Source of the DNA: Neurospora tetrasperma FGSC 2508
Taxonomy: Eukaryota; Ascomycota; Sordariomycetes; Sordariales; Sordariaceae
DNA: 64,000 nucleotides
Assembly: GCF_000213175.1 (NCBI RefSeq)
Contig: NW_009799101.1
Coordinates: forward strand, 574,265-638,264
Direction: 5' to 3'
A program made the translations under genes and the position numbers. The notes beneath the pieces are model-generated. The model searched no databases. It saw only the letters and a list, made by a program, of their open reading frames with translations, and had not been told where the DNA came from. Shown here piece after piece: positions 12,847-23,108 of this stretch (the stretch's first letter is position 1; every line of letters begins with the position of its first letter).

Positions 12847-13194
12847 ATGTCGACCTCACGTAACGGCGAGAGACATGGCAAGCAAAAGTCTCGCGACACA
12901 ACCCCAGAGAGCTATCTTGGGAGCTCACCAGACAGAGGCGACTCCCATGTTATCCAGCAATATCAGCCACAAAGACTTCAACAACAGCAGCAATCGGTTC
13001 AAGGGACAACAAGAGGCAGTCGCAGTGGCGCTCTTGCCGTTAGGCTCGATATGGACTTGGATATCGACTTGCAACTGAAAGCAAAAATAAAGGGAGACGT
13101 CACACTTTCTATACTGTGAGTCCCGATCACGTCCTTATGAATTGAATTCACGGCTAACCGATCTATGAACGGCAGGGAAGGAGACCAGGAATGA
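12847..13194 (+). CDS. Small conserved fungal protein with acidic C-terminal motif
   Basis: The ATG at 12847 opens a frame of 90 codons that ends at a TGA overlapping a perfect donor, GTGAGT (13116). A 60-nt intron (GTGAGT, branch GCTAAC at 13153-13158, acceptor GGCAG ending 13175) would move the stop to 13194 and change the last residues from SIL to SILEGDQE. The N-terminal half is polar and Gln-rich (QQYQPQRLQQQQQ). The C-terminus carries the alternating pattern LDMDLDIDLQLKAKIKGD followed by a short hydrophobic stretch. Short hypothetical proteins of many Pezizomycotina end in a similar LDLDVDVELKAKIxGDLTLSLL-type motif, and this recall is the main reason I call it a gene. Function is unknown. 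Whether the intron is used needs RNA evidence. The next gene starts 400 bp downstream on the same strand. Confidence 0.68.
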
Positions 13195-13592
13195 TTCTCG
13201 ACAGTGACTCGGAAGGATGACTTGAAATTCAATATTTTAATTTGTTAGCCTGCACATAGTTGTGTTTTCTAGTCTCAGTATGCTTCTTGCGTTCCAGTAT
13301 CAACTGTTGTCATCACAGTCAACTATCAGGTGATACCTCCATCACCAACGCATGTGGCACCGCAAGCCCGTGAGCAGGCAGCTACTCACCATCCCCATTC
13401 ATCCCACCACTCCTGACACGAGGCCTCTTTGTCGGAAACCAATCTGTTTCTTACAAGATGTATATGCAGACTGGTTTGCGACCTCATTTGCTCTTGCGAG
13501 TTTTCGCTCCTTTTCAAATATTCCCAGTCTATACTGAATAGACAACACCACTCAGTCATTCCTATTCGGATCAACCAAACATCATCGTCAAC

Positions 13593-14699
13593 ATGCCTGG
13601 AACTCGCTCGCACAGGTCCAGGGGTAAACCGTCGCTCCTTAAGCGATCATCAACAAGGGGCAGTAGCAACAATGAAACTCGGGAAATCATCCAACAACTT
13701 GCCCGCGCTGCTTTGGTCTACTCTCTCAAGCGTCTGACCAGGCAAGACTTGGCCGATAAAGGCAGCACATCACAGCAAAAACTACGGTCAAGATCCGCTC
13801 ATGAAGACAGCCAACCCCACGAGCGCGACCGCGGCACAACAACCAAAGCACGAGACAGCAGCGGAGCTAGCCACCGCAGTGACCGAGACCGAGACGGCAG
13901 CCGCGATGGCAACGACCTCCACGACGTAATGGGTCAACTAGCCGTTGGCATCCTCGGCTTTGGCATCCGCCACTTTCTCCATCAGCGCAAGAAAAAGGAA
14001 AAGGAGGAGAAGAACAAGATCAAACCTCCCTTGTACGCCACCACTGCGGCAACACAAGGGCCACCACGGCGGCCGTCGGGTGAATACCCATACACTAGCT
14101 ACGCCGACTATCTGGCTGCTACCAGCAACCACACTGGAGCCAGCACCAGACCCAGATCACTTCCCACCGATGATCCGGAGCCAACAGCAATAAGCCTAGC
14201 AACAACGCTTGACTCACTCAAGAAGGAACTGCGAGCGACTTCAGAAGCACTGGCGGATCTTGTCAATAAGCCTCCATCGCAGAATAAGAAGTACAATGTA
14301 CATGAAGCGTTGGCGAAGAGGGCAGAGGGCATCAGGGTGTCGTTAGACAATCTGGAGATGGCGGTCAACAATGTGAGGAACTTGCATCCTGAAATCGATG
14401 AAGACCGCGGTGTGCATGGAGGGGTTGGAGAGGTAGATGATGGGGAGGGGAAGGAGAGAGGCGGTAAGGATCAGAAAGGAAAAGGAAAGGAAGGTGAAGT
14501 CAGGAAGGAGCAAGGTGATGAGAACGGGCGGGGCGAAAAAGACGGTAGAAGTAGGGAACGGGAACGGGAAAGGGTGCGTAGGAATCGGGAGAGCAAGCCA
14601 AGGAGGTCGGTTGGGTTTGAGGATGATTTGGGTCGGTACGGATATTCTAGGGGAAGTGAGCGAAGGGACTACAGGCGAGGAAGGAGACAATCAAGGTAA
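13593..14699 (+). CDS. Basic low-complexity protein of unknown function
   Basis: An uninterrupted frame of 368 residues begins at an ATG in good context (TCAACATGCC). The protein is strongly charged. Residues 1-110 are Arg/Ser/Asp-rich, with one helical piece (IIQQLARAALVYSLKRLTRQ). A short hydrophobic patch (MGQLAVGILGFGIRHFL, about 112-128) is followed at once by a Lys/Glu run. A central region (about 195-265) looks helical and could form a coiled coil (SLKKELRATSEALADLV and VSLDNLEMAVNNV). The last 100 residues are Gly/Lys/Glu/Arg repeats ending in an RRGRRQSR tail. I recognise no catalytic domain. The composition fits a nuclear or RNA-associated protein, but this is inference. It is convergent with the transcription factor gene; the two stop codons are 275 bp apart across a pyrimidine/purine tract. 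Confidence 0.8.
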   Translation: MPGTRSHRSRGKPSLLKRSSTRGSSNNETREIIQQLARAALVYSLKRLTRQDLADKGSTSQQKLRSRSAHEDSQPHERDRGTTTKARDSSGASHRSDRDRDGSRDGNDLHDVMGQLAVGILGFGIRHFLHQRKKKEKEEKNKIKPPLYATTAATQGPPRRPSGEYPYTSYADYLAATSNHTGASTRPRSLPTDDPEPTAISLATTLDSLKKELRATSEALADLVNKPPSQNKKYNVHEALAKRAEGIRVSLDNLEMAVNNVRNLHPEIDEDRGVHGGVGEVDDGEGKERGGKDQKGKGKEGEVRKEQGDENGRGEKDGRSRERERERVRRNRESKPRRSVGFEDDLGRYGYSRGSERRDYRRGRRQSR

Positions 14700-14734
14700 T
14701 GTTTTGGTATGGTCAAGCTGTTGACTATGTCAGC

Positions 14735-14921
14735 TTTATTTCTCTCTCTTTTTTTTTTCTTTTTTTTCTTTTTTTTCCTTCCTCTTTTCCGACGTTCACA
14801 CGGCCCCTTCTTTCTTTTCTTTTCTTTTCTCTTCTTTTCTTTTTTAAGTTTTTTTTTTTTCGGGAGAGGAGAAGGAGGAGAAGGGGAAGGGGGAGAGAGG
14901 GGGGAGGGGGGTCCTTTTCAG
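14735..14921. repeat. Polypyrimidine tract followed by polypurine tract
   Basis: About 120 bases of almost pure C/T (TTTTCTTTTCTTTTC type) are followed by about 60 bases of almost pure A/G (GGAGAAGGAGGAGAAGG type). They lie between two convergent genes. Such strand-asymmetric tracts can form triplex or hairpin DNA and may help transcription end from both sides. Confidence 0.8.
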
Positions 14922-14974
14922 GGAAACTTTCCTTGTCAGATGATCCCTACCAATGTACGTGCATATATACCCAG

Positions 14975-16831
14975 CTATACAATCAAGCAGCTATTTCCAG
15001 TCGCTTTTAACCTCTGCAACCAGTTGATTCCATCATCGCCCTGTTGCGCTGCCAAATCCTTCAACCTCCAAATTTCCTGCAACATCTCCATCGCCGTGTG
15101 CACGTATCCCCACGGATACGTCCAAGGATTCTTTGTCCAAACCGCCACCAACCGCTCCAGGCACCAAGCCCTCTCATTCAAATCGTCCGTCTCTGCGCCA
15201 ACAACAAAAGTCGGCCATACCGTTCCTTTCAAGTGGACGTGATTATCTGGGATGCAGGACAAATGTCCAAGAATTTCCTGCACCAGATCCTTGGGCTCTA
15301 GCAGAGGTATATCGAGCAATCCAGCCTCGGGAACCGACAACAAGACGAACAGACAGGCTGCCGCGCGGTGTGCTGACGCCACGCTTACCCGCGCTTCCAG
15401 GTCGTCATCCGGTGGCAGTCCCTTGATATTGTACACCCATGTCTGCACGTCAAAGTTGCGCGCCTTGTGAAGCAACGCCGCCGCGGTGACAATCCTCCCC
15501 GCCCCTCCATCTGTTTCCGGCGTTGTGGAGCTGCCGCTACAGAGTTGGCTTGCAGAGAGAATAATTTGGAGGATAGCCGGTGGTGCGCAATGGTAGCTGT
15601 AGGCCTCGGCGTTCTGCAAAATGTACGGCAACACGACCCCGTCATCGATGGTATTGTCCGACCACGACGAAGTGTTGCCGCTGATGGTTGAGCCGTATAT
15701 GCGATAGGTAAGACAGTCGGCGGCGATGGCGTTGACTAGGGGGGCGATGGCCCCGTCAAGGTGTGCCTTGGTCAGGTATAGGGATGATATCAGACGCCGG
15801 GCGGCTTCAACATGGGCCTTCCAGCCTCCTCGGCCGGAGTCGATGAGATCAAGATTGACAAGGAAGACGATGGCGGAAAGAATCATGGCCTTGTCCGTGA
15901 GCGTGTTGTCATTGATGGCGGCGCGAAGAAGGTGAAGTGCCCGGGACTTGAGCATCAGTGCGTCTACTAGGGCGGACTCCGATGGTAGACTTCGACCTTG
16001 GTACTTGTGAATCGTAGATAAATGCATGGCTGCCGTTGCTAAGACGACCGACTGGAGGTAGTCAAACTTGCGAACCAAAGGGATGATGGCCCGGAATGGA
16101 TTCCGTTCCTTCTGGTCAATGGAGACCAGGTCTCGACAGACAATCGTGGCAACTGAGGCGTGTGAGGGTCAAAAATTCATGCTGACGAGTGAGACAAACT
16201 TACAATGATGCATGTACCATCTTGCCTTGGTTGAGAGACCGTTGAGGAGAGGATCTGTTAATGGAATCTTGATGAGGTTGACGGGGCGCTTGATAATTTG
16301 TGAGCTTGGATCTGGGTTATCATCTGGTGCTCGCGGTAGAGGGTCAACATTGTCATCGATTGGTGTCTCCACTGAGAAGCTGTCGATGGTTTCCTCTAGG
16401 GTTGGAGACAAGATGCGGGTGTTTGTGGCAGACGTGGTAGTACTACTACTAGTGTGATTGGGTGCTGAGCTACTAGTGACATCGGTATCAAGTTGTCGAG
16501 GGCTGTCGCTTGGTGTTGGAGCTTGTGTTGGCGCAGATGATTTGACGGTTCGTGGTGTGGTGGTGTTGGTGCCGTTGAAGTTGGTCTTGTTAGTGGTCCT
16601 GGTGGTTGTGGTGGAGGTTGGTGAATTACAGGCGGCCCAACGCAGGACGATGCCGTAGCCAAGACATTCCTCGCCGTTGATGGAGCATTTGAGACAGGCA
16701 GGCAGCGACTTGTCACAGCGAAGACGTTTCCGATGGCAGTTGTAGCATGCCTTAGTTTTCGAAGCCTTTTGGTGGTGAGGCTTCTTTGGCGGCATTTTCT
16801 TCAGAGCCATGGCGGCTGTTCCTGTCACCAT
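14975..16831 (-). CDS. Zn(II)2Cys6 transcription factor with fungal-specific domain
   Basis: Two exons (minus strand: 16831-16204 and 16152-14975) encode about 601 residues. The 51-nt intron has a GTAAGT donor and CTCAG acceptor, and splicing joins WYMHH to FATIVCRDLVS in frame. The binuclear zinc cluster lies at residues 29-56, with cysteines 29, 32, 39, 46, 49 and 56 in canonical spacing (C-x2-C-x6-C-x6-C-x2-C-x6-C). It is preceded by a basic stretch (KKMPPKKPHHQKASKTKA) and followed by ECLGYG and a Thr/Ser/Asn-rich linker. The C-terminal half is helical and matches the Fungal_trans_2-type regulatory domain (VVLATAAMHLSTIHKYQG, ALMLKSRALHLLRAAI, GWKAHVEAARRLI). It would act in the nucleus as a pathway-specific regulator binding CGG half-sites. 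The first ATG of the frame is at 16831; a second, in equally good context, is at 16810. Divergent transcription with the adjacent transporter suggests that gene as a target. Confidence 0.92.
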
Positions 16832-18410
16832 GACGGCGGTCTTGGGAAGGGTGTTTGCTTGTCTTGCGCCAAGAGTGTCTTGTAAGAGCTGTAGAGACAA
16901 AGATGGGACTGCACGAACAGGCACTGCTTGGCTTCTCGGCGCATGAGGTGTCACCCAGGTCAAGATGAGAGCCAGGACGATAGCCTTATCATTCGTGGCT
17001 GGTATGGCGATGGGTAGATGGCCATGGGTGGTGATAGTGTAGTAGTGGTAGCGTCTTGGTGGTTGTCATATCGGAGACAGGACGCTACCTTGGCTGTGCG
17101 AGGTTCCGTCCAGGCCCTCGGTGAGAAGTGCTAGTGTAATTCTCCAAAGTCATATAATTGAGAACTTGTAGTGTACAGTCAGATACCGGTTTGTTTGTTA
17201 GTCCGTAACCTCGGGCCAACTTGTCCAAGCGTCTCAACGACAGTTTGGTGTTTGATTCCAATCAAAATCACGCTGAAAAGAAGTATTAGTAAAACAAGTT
17301 GGACACTAATAATCCATCTGTGTATACATTCTACGTATACATTTTGAAGTAGTAGCTAGCCCATTGCAGCGTTCAGTATGGGTTGGTCTGTGTCTTATCC
17401 GGCGTACAAAGCTACTTAGGTAGGTAAGATAACAAATCGATTGTGGGGCGATGGGCTTCCCGACTGGCCCCAGTATTTTCCCCGCCAGTGTCCGACCTGG
17501 AGTTCGGTAGAGGCAGCTGCTGCCCGGGCCATGACGGGGGGGCCACGGGACCGCGGGCTCCTGACGACGGCCTGCTCGTGGCCGCCCTTTTTGGATGTAG
17601 CCAGAGCTAAGCCTGATCCGGAAGGGAAATAGCAGCAGGTGCATTAGCGCTTTTTTAATCCGCTTGGGAGACCAGAGATTCTTGAGCTCGTGTCAGTCAC
17701 TTCACCGATTTCTTCACATTTTGACGCCAACCACTTTAGCGAGTCTCTTCATGTTCGGCGCATCTTATCAAGCCACCGCCTTGCAACAACCTTCGCCGAC
17801 TTTTCTTCAACCTTCCGCCACTCTCGTCGTCATGGACTGACATTCATGACACATGGAAACCACCCTTTTCCGCTTGTTTTCCCTTTTTCTCCCCAGGGAT
17901 CGGAACCCTGAGATACGTAGCACTATTCTCCTACGCCTTTGCCAGTCACCATGGGGAAGACCAAAGAGGATGCCAAGCCGTACTTGCTGCAGTTTTAGTT
18001 CACCCGGCTGGTGATGATGGAGCCTTTGTCATGTTGACTTTTTTTTTTTTTTTTTCTTTTTTTTTTGGCCAGAACAATTATGACTACAACAAATTCCGCC
18101 CGGACTTTGGAAGTATCCGGCTAACATTTGGGCCGGGGCACCTTGGCCCATGATCCCCAAATTTTGCAGCCAAGTGGGGACGCTCCTCGTCTGCGATTTG
18201 TTAGCGGAAGACAAGCTCCCCTCCCCATCGCCACCTCAAGGAGTTACTTTGTCTCCCTGCACCTTCATGTGTGTACGTTAGCAGACTTCTATTATATAGA
18301 AGGAGAAGGTCAATGCCCATTCTGTGTCATGTTCCCATCACTATCTATTCACAATATTTGATAACATTCTCGACAGTGTCACGCCCTGAAGCTGTGTACT
18401 CTGCTGCAAG
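16832..18410. promoter_or_regulatory. Shared divergent intergenic region, regulator and transporter
   Basis: This 1.6-kb region separates the start codons of the Zn2Cys6 factor (minus) and the DHA2 transporter (plus) and must hold both promoters. No gene is apparent inside; the small frames show no motif. CCGG/CGG triplets are scattered (for example near 17613 and 18116), but I see no clear paired, fixed-spacing CGG site that I would call an operator. A poly(T) tract lies at about 18039-18066. Confidence 0.6.
18039..18066. repeat. Poly(T) tract
   Basis: A run of T with a single internal C, 345 bp upstream of the transporter start. Poly(dT) tracts in fungal promoters commonly exclude nucleosomes, and here it may help keep the transporter promoter open. 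Confidence 0.8.
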
Positions 18411-20191
18411 ATGGGCCAGCAAACACTAGAACAACAACAGCAACAACAACCACACCATCAGCAACCCCAACAACATCCAGAATCGTCCGAGTGTGAGAGC
18501 CCTTCTCAGGCACAGCAGGATGTCCAAGTTGACGCCACCACTGACTTCGATCTCGACCGCGTTGGTCGTCAACGACCCGCTGTCTTTTCGAGCACCTTGG
18601 AAGAGGTCATGTTCTGCGGCTCCATCCTCATTTCTATGCTCATGAGTGTGAGTTTGTTCGATACCTTGGCTCGTCACGCACTCAACTGACACATGCCACC
18701 TTGGCTAGGAATACTTTGTTTCTGGCTTCAATATCATTTTGCCTGGTCTCGCCGGGGCGCTAGATATTCCCAAAAATTCCCAAACATGGCCGTCCAGCGT
18801 CTTCTCCCTTGTTACCGGCTCTTTTCTCCTGCCATTCGGCCGCCTTGCCGACATGTATGGAGCCTACTTCATCTTCACCGGCGGCCTGGTTTGGATGTGC
18901 ATCTGGTGTTTGATTGGTGGCTTTAGTCAGAACTATCAGATGCTCATCGTCACCAGAGCTCTTGCCGGTCTAGGTCCCGCTGCTTTCCTGCCTACTGGTT
19001 TGATGCTGCTGGGGAAGACCTATCGTCCTGGCCCGAGGAAGAATCTCGTTTTTAGTCTCTATAGTGCATTCGCTCCGCTCGGTTTTTTCATCGGAATTAT
19101 CCTGGGTGGGGTCACTGGCGAGTATCTTTCGTGGCGTTGGTGGTTCTTTATTGGAACCATCATCCTGTTTGTGACAAGTCTGATGGCTTATCTCACCATC
19201 CCCAATGATAGACACCAGGCTGTTGCTAACCACGGAGGAGCCAAGATGGACTACTTCGGTTTGTTCACCATCGTTCCGGCTATCATTCTCATCACCTTTG
19301 CCATTACCACCGGTGGCTCGGCTCCAAATGGTTGGCGCACCCCTTACATTCCCGTAACGTTCGTTATCGGAATGCTTTTCCTCTGCGCCGCTATATATCT
19401 CGAGGGCTGGGTCGCTGAGCAGCCTCTGCTGCCAAAGGATCTGTTTGCCGCAAAGTATATGAAGAGGTTCACGCTTGCTCTCTTCTTCGCCTACGGAGTG
19501 TTCGGCATTTTCTTGTTTTATGCCAGTTTACAGTAAGTTCCCCACTTCCTATGGACTGAAAGGTACTCGAGCTGACCTGCTCCTCAGCATCGAGGCATTC
19601 ATGGGTGCCTCCACCCTCCAAACGGCGACCTGGTTCGCTCCCATGGCTGGCGGTGGTATCGTCCTAGCCACCATCGGCGGCTTCACCCTTCATAAGCTTT
19701 CCGGTAGAGTGCTACTGATGATATCCGGAGGCGGTTGTCTTGCCAGCGTTCTTCTCTTTGCTCTCATCCCCGACCATGCCAATTATTGGGCCTTTGTGTT
19801 CCCCGCCATGCTCGGAGCCACCATTGGTGTTGATATCACATATCTGGTGTCCAACGTCTTCATCACTACCAATGTACCTGCGCACATGCAAGGTACTGCT
19901 GGCGCTCTCATCAACAGTCTTGTCTTCATTGGCATCAGCTTCTTCCTCGGTCTCGCCGATCTGGCTGTTGCTGAAAGTGAGGGCACGTTTGACGGCGAGA
20001 ACCACAGGGTGGCCTTCTGGTTTGCAGTAGCCTGTGCCGCTTGCTCTCTGCTTCTTTTCTGCCTTATCGATCCCGGCAAAGCCGAAAGCGAACTTACCTT
20101 GGAGGAACGGATGGAAGCTGGACTTGAGCCCAAGAAGGAAACGTCTGCGTCCGGTTCGGAGTCGTCAAACCCTGAACCAGAGTACGAATAG
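18411..20191 (+). CDS. MFS transporter, DHA2 (ATR1-like) family
   Basis: Three exons, 18411-18647, 18709-19532 and 19588-20191, encode about 554 residues. Both introns (61 and 55 nt) have good borders: GTGAGT...GGCTAG, and GTAAGT...branch GCTGAC...CTCAG. The N-terminal cytoplasmic tail is Gln/His-rich (a run of Q at residues 9-14). The MFS signature A, GRLADMYG, is at about residues 123-130. The stretch ending FSLYSAFAPLGFFIGI (about 194-209) and the SWRWWFFIGT segment (220-229) are typical of the fungal ATR1/YOR378W group of drug:proton antiporter 2 proteins. Length and the number of hydrophobic segments fit about 14 transmembrane helices. The C-terminal tail is acidic. The family includes exporters of toxic compounds and boron and a low-affinity ammonium transporter, so the substrate cannot be predicted. 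It is divergent from the Zn2Cys6 factor, a usual arrangement for an inducible efflux gene and its regulator. Confidence 0.93.
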
Positions 20192-20356
20192 AATGATCTT
20201 TCGTTTGCATAGCTTCGGAGTTCATGCTTGGTTTCATAGGTGTAGAACATCGGTCGACTTATAGAATTTGTCTTGAGTATATCATCAAGCAGAGCACACT
20301 ATGCATCATATGTAATATGATCTGCTATATATTGATCATCCTCGCCGTTTAAATAC

Positions 20357-21324
20357 TCAAAGCTCGTCCTTGAATCTTCCCTCGTTCAACTCCTTTCTTA
20401 CTTTTTGACGCTCTCCTCTTTGCATCCTCCTTTCGTTTCTCCTGATGGTTCGATGCATCTTCTCCCACATCAATCGCGTGTGTTTTCCCTCTTCTGTCTC
20501 GGTGACGGCCATTGCCTCGATCTTAAATGTAATGTCTCGATTGCCGAGGTCCCGCCTGGGCTTTGTGTGGCTCGTAACCCATGCTATGACCGAGTGGTTA
20601 ATGGCTTGAGTTTTGTTCTTGACGAGATTGTTCAGTTCGCCTATGGTGCCGGAGATGAGCACAGTTCTAAAGTCTCGAATCTCCTTGATAAAAGTACAGG
20701 GCACTCACGCTCGCATTTGCTGCCTTTAGAAACCCAAAGAGGCAATATTTCGTATATCGCACCAGCTGGAAACACCACGATCTTGTTCTTGGCGGAAATT
20801 GGCGAGGCCTTATGAGCATCCGCTGCCTCTCTTGTTAGGGCAGGCTTCACGGTTCCCGTTACTTTGTCAGTCTGGTTTTCGGGTTTTCTGAATACCGCAA
20901 ACATCCACTTGCCATCGTCTGTCTTGCTGGTATCTCGCTGCTGGTTCTCTATCCAATCCCTAGCAGGTCCCGGCACACCAGCATACTCCATCACCACGAT
21001 CTCACGATCGTGTCCCTTATGGTCAACCCCATCCCAACTGCCCATGTAAGACCGACGACCGAGAAAGTCCTCAATGGCATCATGCCACGGAGACAACCCT
21101 TCCGGTGGTTCTGTTAAGAGATCGCTGAGTTTGTACATCATGGCATGAAAGGTGCCCTCGGCTCGACAGTTCACGAGAAACCCACCCGGGTCGGTGCCGT
21201 CGTCGGGAAATGGGCGAGACCATCTGAAGGTGTCCACTATGCCGTATCCGTAGATGTCCCAGTTTGTGGCTGCAAGTGCAGCATATCGGATAGCGAGGGC
21301 TACGAAAAGCAGGTTGGCCTTCAT
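20357..21324 (-). CDS. Predicted secreted protein of unknown function
   Basis: Two exons (minus strand: 21324-20709 and 20640-20357) encode about 299 residues. The frame stays open upstream only through non-ATG codons, so the ATG at 21324 is chosen. It starts a typical signal peptide (MKANLLFVALAIRYAALAAT, likely cleaved near residue 19-20). The 68-nt intron has a GTGAGT donor and CATAG acceptor but a poor branch site. If unspliced, the protein would end 22 residues later at a stop at 20641. The mature part has a Trp/Gly/Asp-rich region (FRWSRPFPDDGTDPGGF, then FLGRRSYMGSWDGVDH). The second exon is Lys/Arg/Glu-rich with a probable long helix (MWEKMHRTIRRNERRMQRGE). I recognise no enzyme family. 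It is convergent with the transporter (stops 165 bp apart) and is the last gene before the transposon block, a position where fungal effectors often lie. An effector role is only a guess. Confidence 0.72.
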
Positions 21325-21623
21325 TTCACAGAAGGAAATTGTCACTGACGCGAGAGAAGTTGATGTAGTTAGAAAGGCATGTCTTTCAACTAGGGCAGGC
21401 TTCGAGTACCAATGTTCACAACCTCCATGTGACGTTGAGGATATATGACATACGATTCAACACTCATAAGGGGTAACCAGACGTCGAATGTGTCCAACGT
21501 CATGACCAATCATAACAGCGTCGAACCACTGACTACTGGTGTCTCTCCATTATAACCTAATTGCCGCGAAGTTGCGATCTATTCCCGATAACCATTCGGC
21601 AAATTGCAGTCAATATTGGATAT

Positions 21624-22704
21624 GAGAAAGCCTACGTGCACCCACCCCAAACCTTCCCATACCCATTTTCTCCCCGTGTCAGCTGTTATGTAAATTATCG
21701 TGTTTCAGCGGTATATCTAGTCGTTTTATATGTGTTATGACATTNNNNNNNNNNNNNNNNNNNNNNNNNNNNNNNNNNNNNNNNNNNNNNNNNNNNNNNN
21801 NNNNNNNNNNNNNNNNNNNNNNNNNNNNNNNNNNNNNNNNNNNNNNNNNNNNNNNNNNNNNNNNNNNNNNNNNNNNNNNNNNNNNNNNNNNNNNNNNNNN
21901 NNNNNNNNNNNNNNNNNNNNNNNNNNNNNNNNNNNNNNNNNNNNNNNNNNNNNNNNNNNNNNNNNNNNNNNNNNNNNNNNNNNNNNNNNNNNNNNNNNNN
22001 NNNNNNNNNNNNNNNNNNNNNNNNNNNNNNNNNNNNNNNNNNNNNNNNNNNNNNNNNNNNNNNNNNNNNNNNNNNNNNNNNNNNNNNNNNNNNNNNNNNN
22101 NNNNNNNNNNNNNNNNNNNNNNNNNNNNNNNNNNNNNNNNNNNNNNNNNNNNNNNNNNNNNNNNNNNNNNNNNNNNNNNNNNNNNNNNNNNNNNNNNNNN
22201 NNNNNNNNNNNNNNNNNNNNNNNNNNNNNNNNNNNNNNNNNNNNNNNNNNNNNNNNNNNNNNNNNNNNNNNNNNNNNNNNNNNNNNNNNNNNNNNNNNNN
22301 NNNNNNNNNNNNNNNNNNNNNNNNNNNNNNNNNNNNNNNNNNNNNNNNNNNNNNNNNNNNNNNNNNNNNNNNNNNNNNNNNNNNNNNNNNNNNNNNNNNN
22401 NNNNNNNNNNNNNNNNNNNNNNNNNNNNNNNNNNNNNNNNNNNNNNNNNNNNNNNNNNNNNNNNNNNNNNNNNNNNNNNNNNNNNNNNNNNNNNNNNNNN
22501 NNAATATCCGGTATCGCGGTCAAACGAAGCTTTGTTTGCAAAGGCACTAACCGACGAGGTATTTAGATCGCGATGGCGAAGTTGCGCAGATTAAGGGTGA
22601 TGTAGTGCGACGTCCGGTAGTTGGCGGTATAAAATGGGTACAAAGACCGCGTAAAGAAGTACGAAAAATATAACCAAGCTAGAGTTGATATTGCGTGTAC
22701 TTAG
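21624..22704 (-). mobile_element. MULE-type DNA transposon, mostly inside an assembly gap (copy C)
   Basis: Positions 21624-21744 match, in reverse orientation, the right end of the MULE at 35329-38507, starting with the same terminal repeat (GAGAAAGCCTACGTGCACCC). After the run of N, 22503-22704 match the inner left part of that element (around 35.45-35.76 kb), again in reverse. An identical 8-bp sequence, TTGGATAT, flanks the copy at 21616-21623 and 22705-22712, as a target duplication should. Oddly, the right end lacks the outer 120 or so bases that carry the inverted repeat. The visible parts keep normal CA/TG content, so this copy escaped the mutation that affects the block to the right. 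By comparison with copy B, about 2.6 kb should lie in the gap, but only 758 N are placed. Confidence 0.82.
21745..22502. other. Assembly gap (758 N)
   Basis: A run of unknown bases. Both flanks belong to the same MULE copy, so the gap almost certainly hides its transposase gene. Frames reported across it are artefacts. Confidence 0.99.
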
Positions 22705-22785
22705 TTGGATATATACTATGGTGAGATGGGTAAGTTAAACCTCCTGGTTAGGTCGACGAACACACAGTGCTCACGAAGCTCTCGC

Positions 22786-22990
22786 TGTTATGGGGCTGGC
22801 GCCCGAGGAATTGGCTTGGCTCTGCCAAGCCGGGTTCGTGCCTTATCGATAGGGATGCGAGCCTTCTGGTTGGCCAGCTCACGTATTTGCCTAGCCCGTA
22901 CGCCCGACTATAAAACCTTCTTTTGACTGCACCCTTTTAGTATAATCTTCCCTTACTCTCTTTGTTAAATATAGTATTTTAACTATACCT
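22786..22990 (+). other. GC-rich LTR-like remnant
   Basis: The sequence starts TGTTATGGGGCTGGC, close to the start of the solo LTR at 33101 (TGTCATGGGACTGGC). It contains CCAAGCC/GGCTTGG inverted motifs and a TATAAAACC box near 22909. No clear right end or target duplication was found, so it may be a truncated LTR or only look like one. The composition shifts to the AT-rich block just to the right. Confidence 0.3.
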
Positions 22991-23108
22991 GACTACTCAC
23001 TATAAAATAGTCGTTCCTTAGCCGGAGCCTAATGTGGTTAATGAAGATAATAAAACGCCTATAGATCTACCCTACTTTAAAGTAATAAAAAGTTTTAAAA
23101 ATATAAAT

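Noticed and set aside
21730-22594. Open frames of about 280 codons spanning the gap
   Set aside because: They consist almost wholly of unknown residues from N bases.
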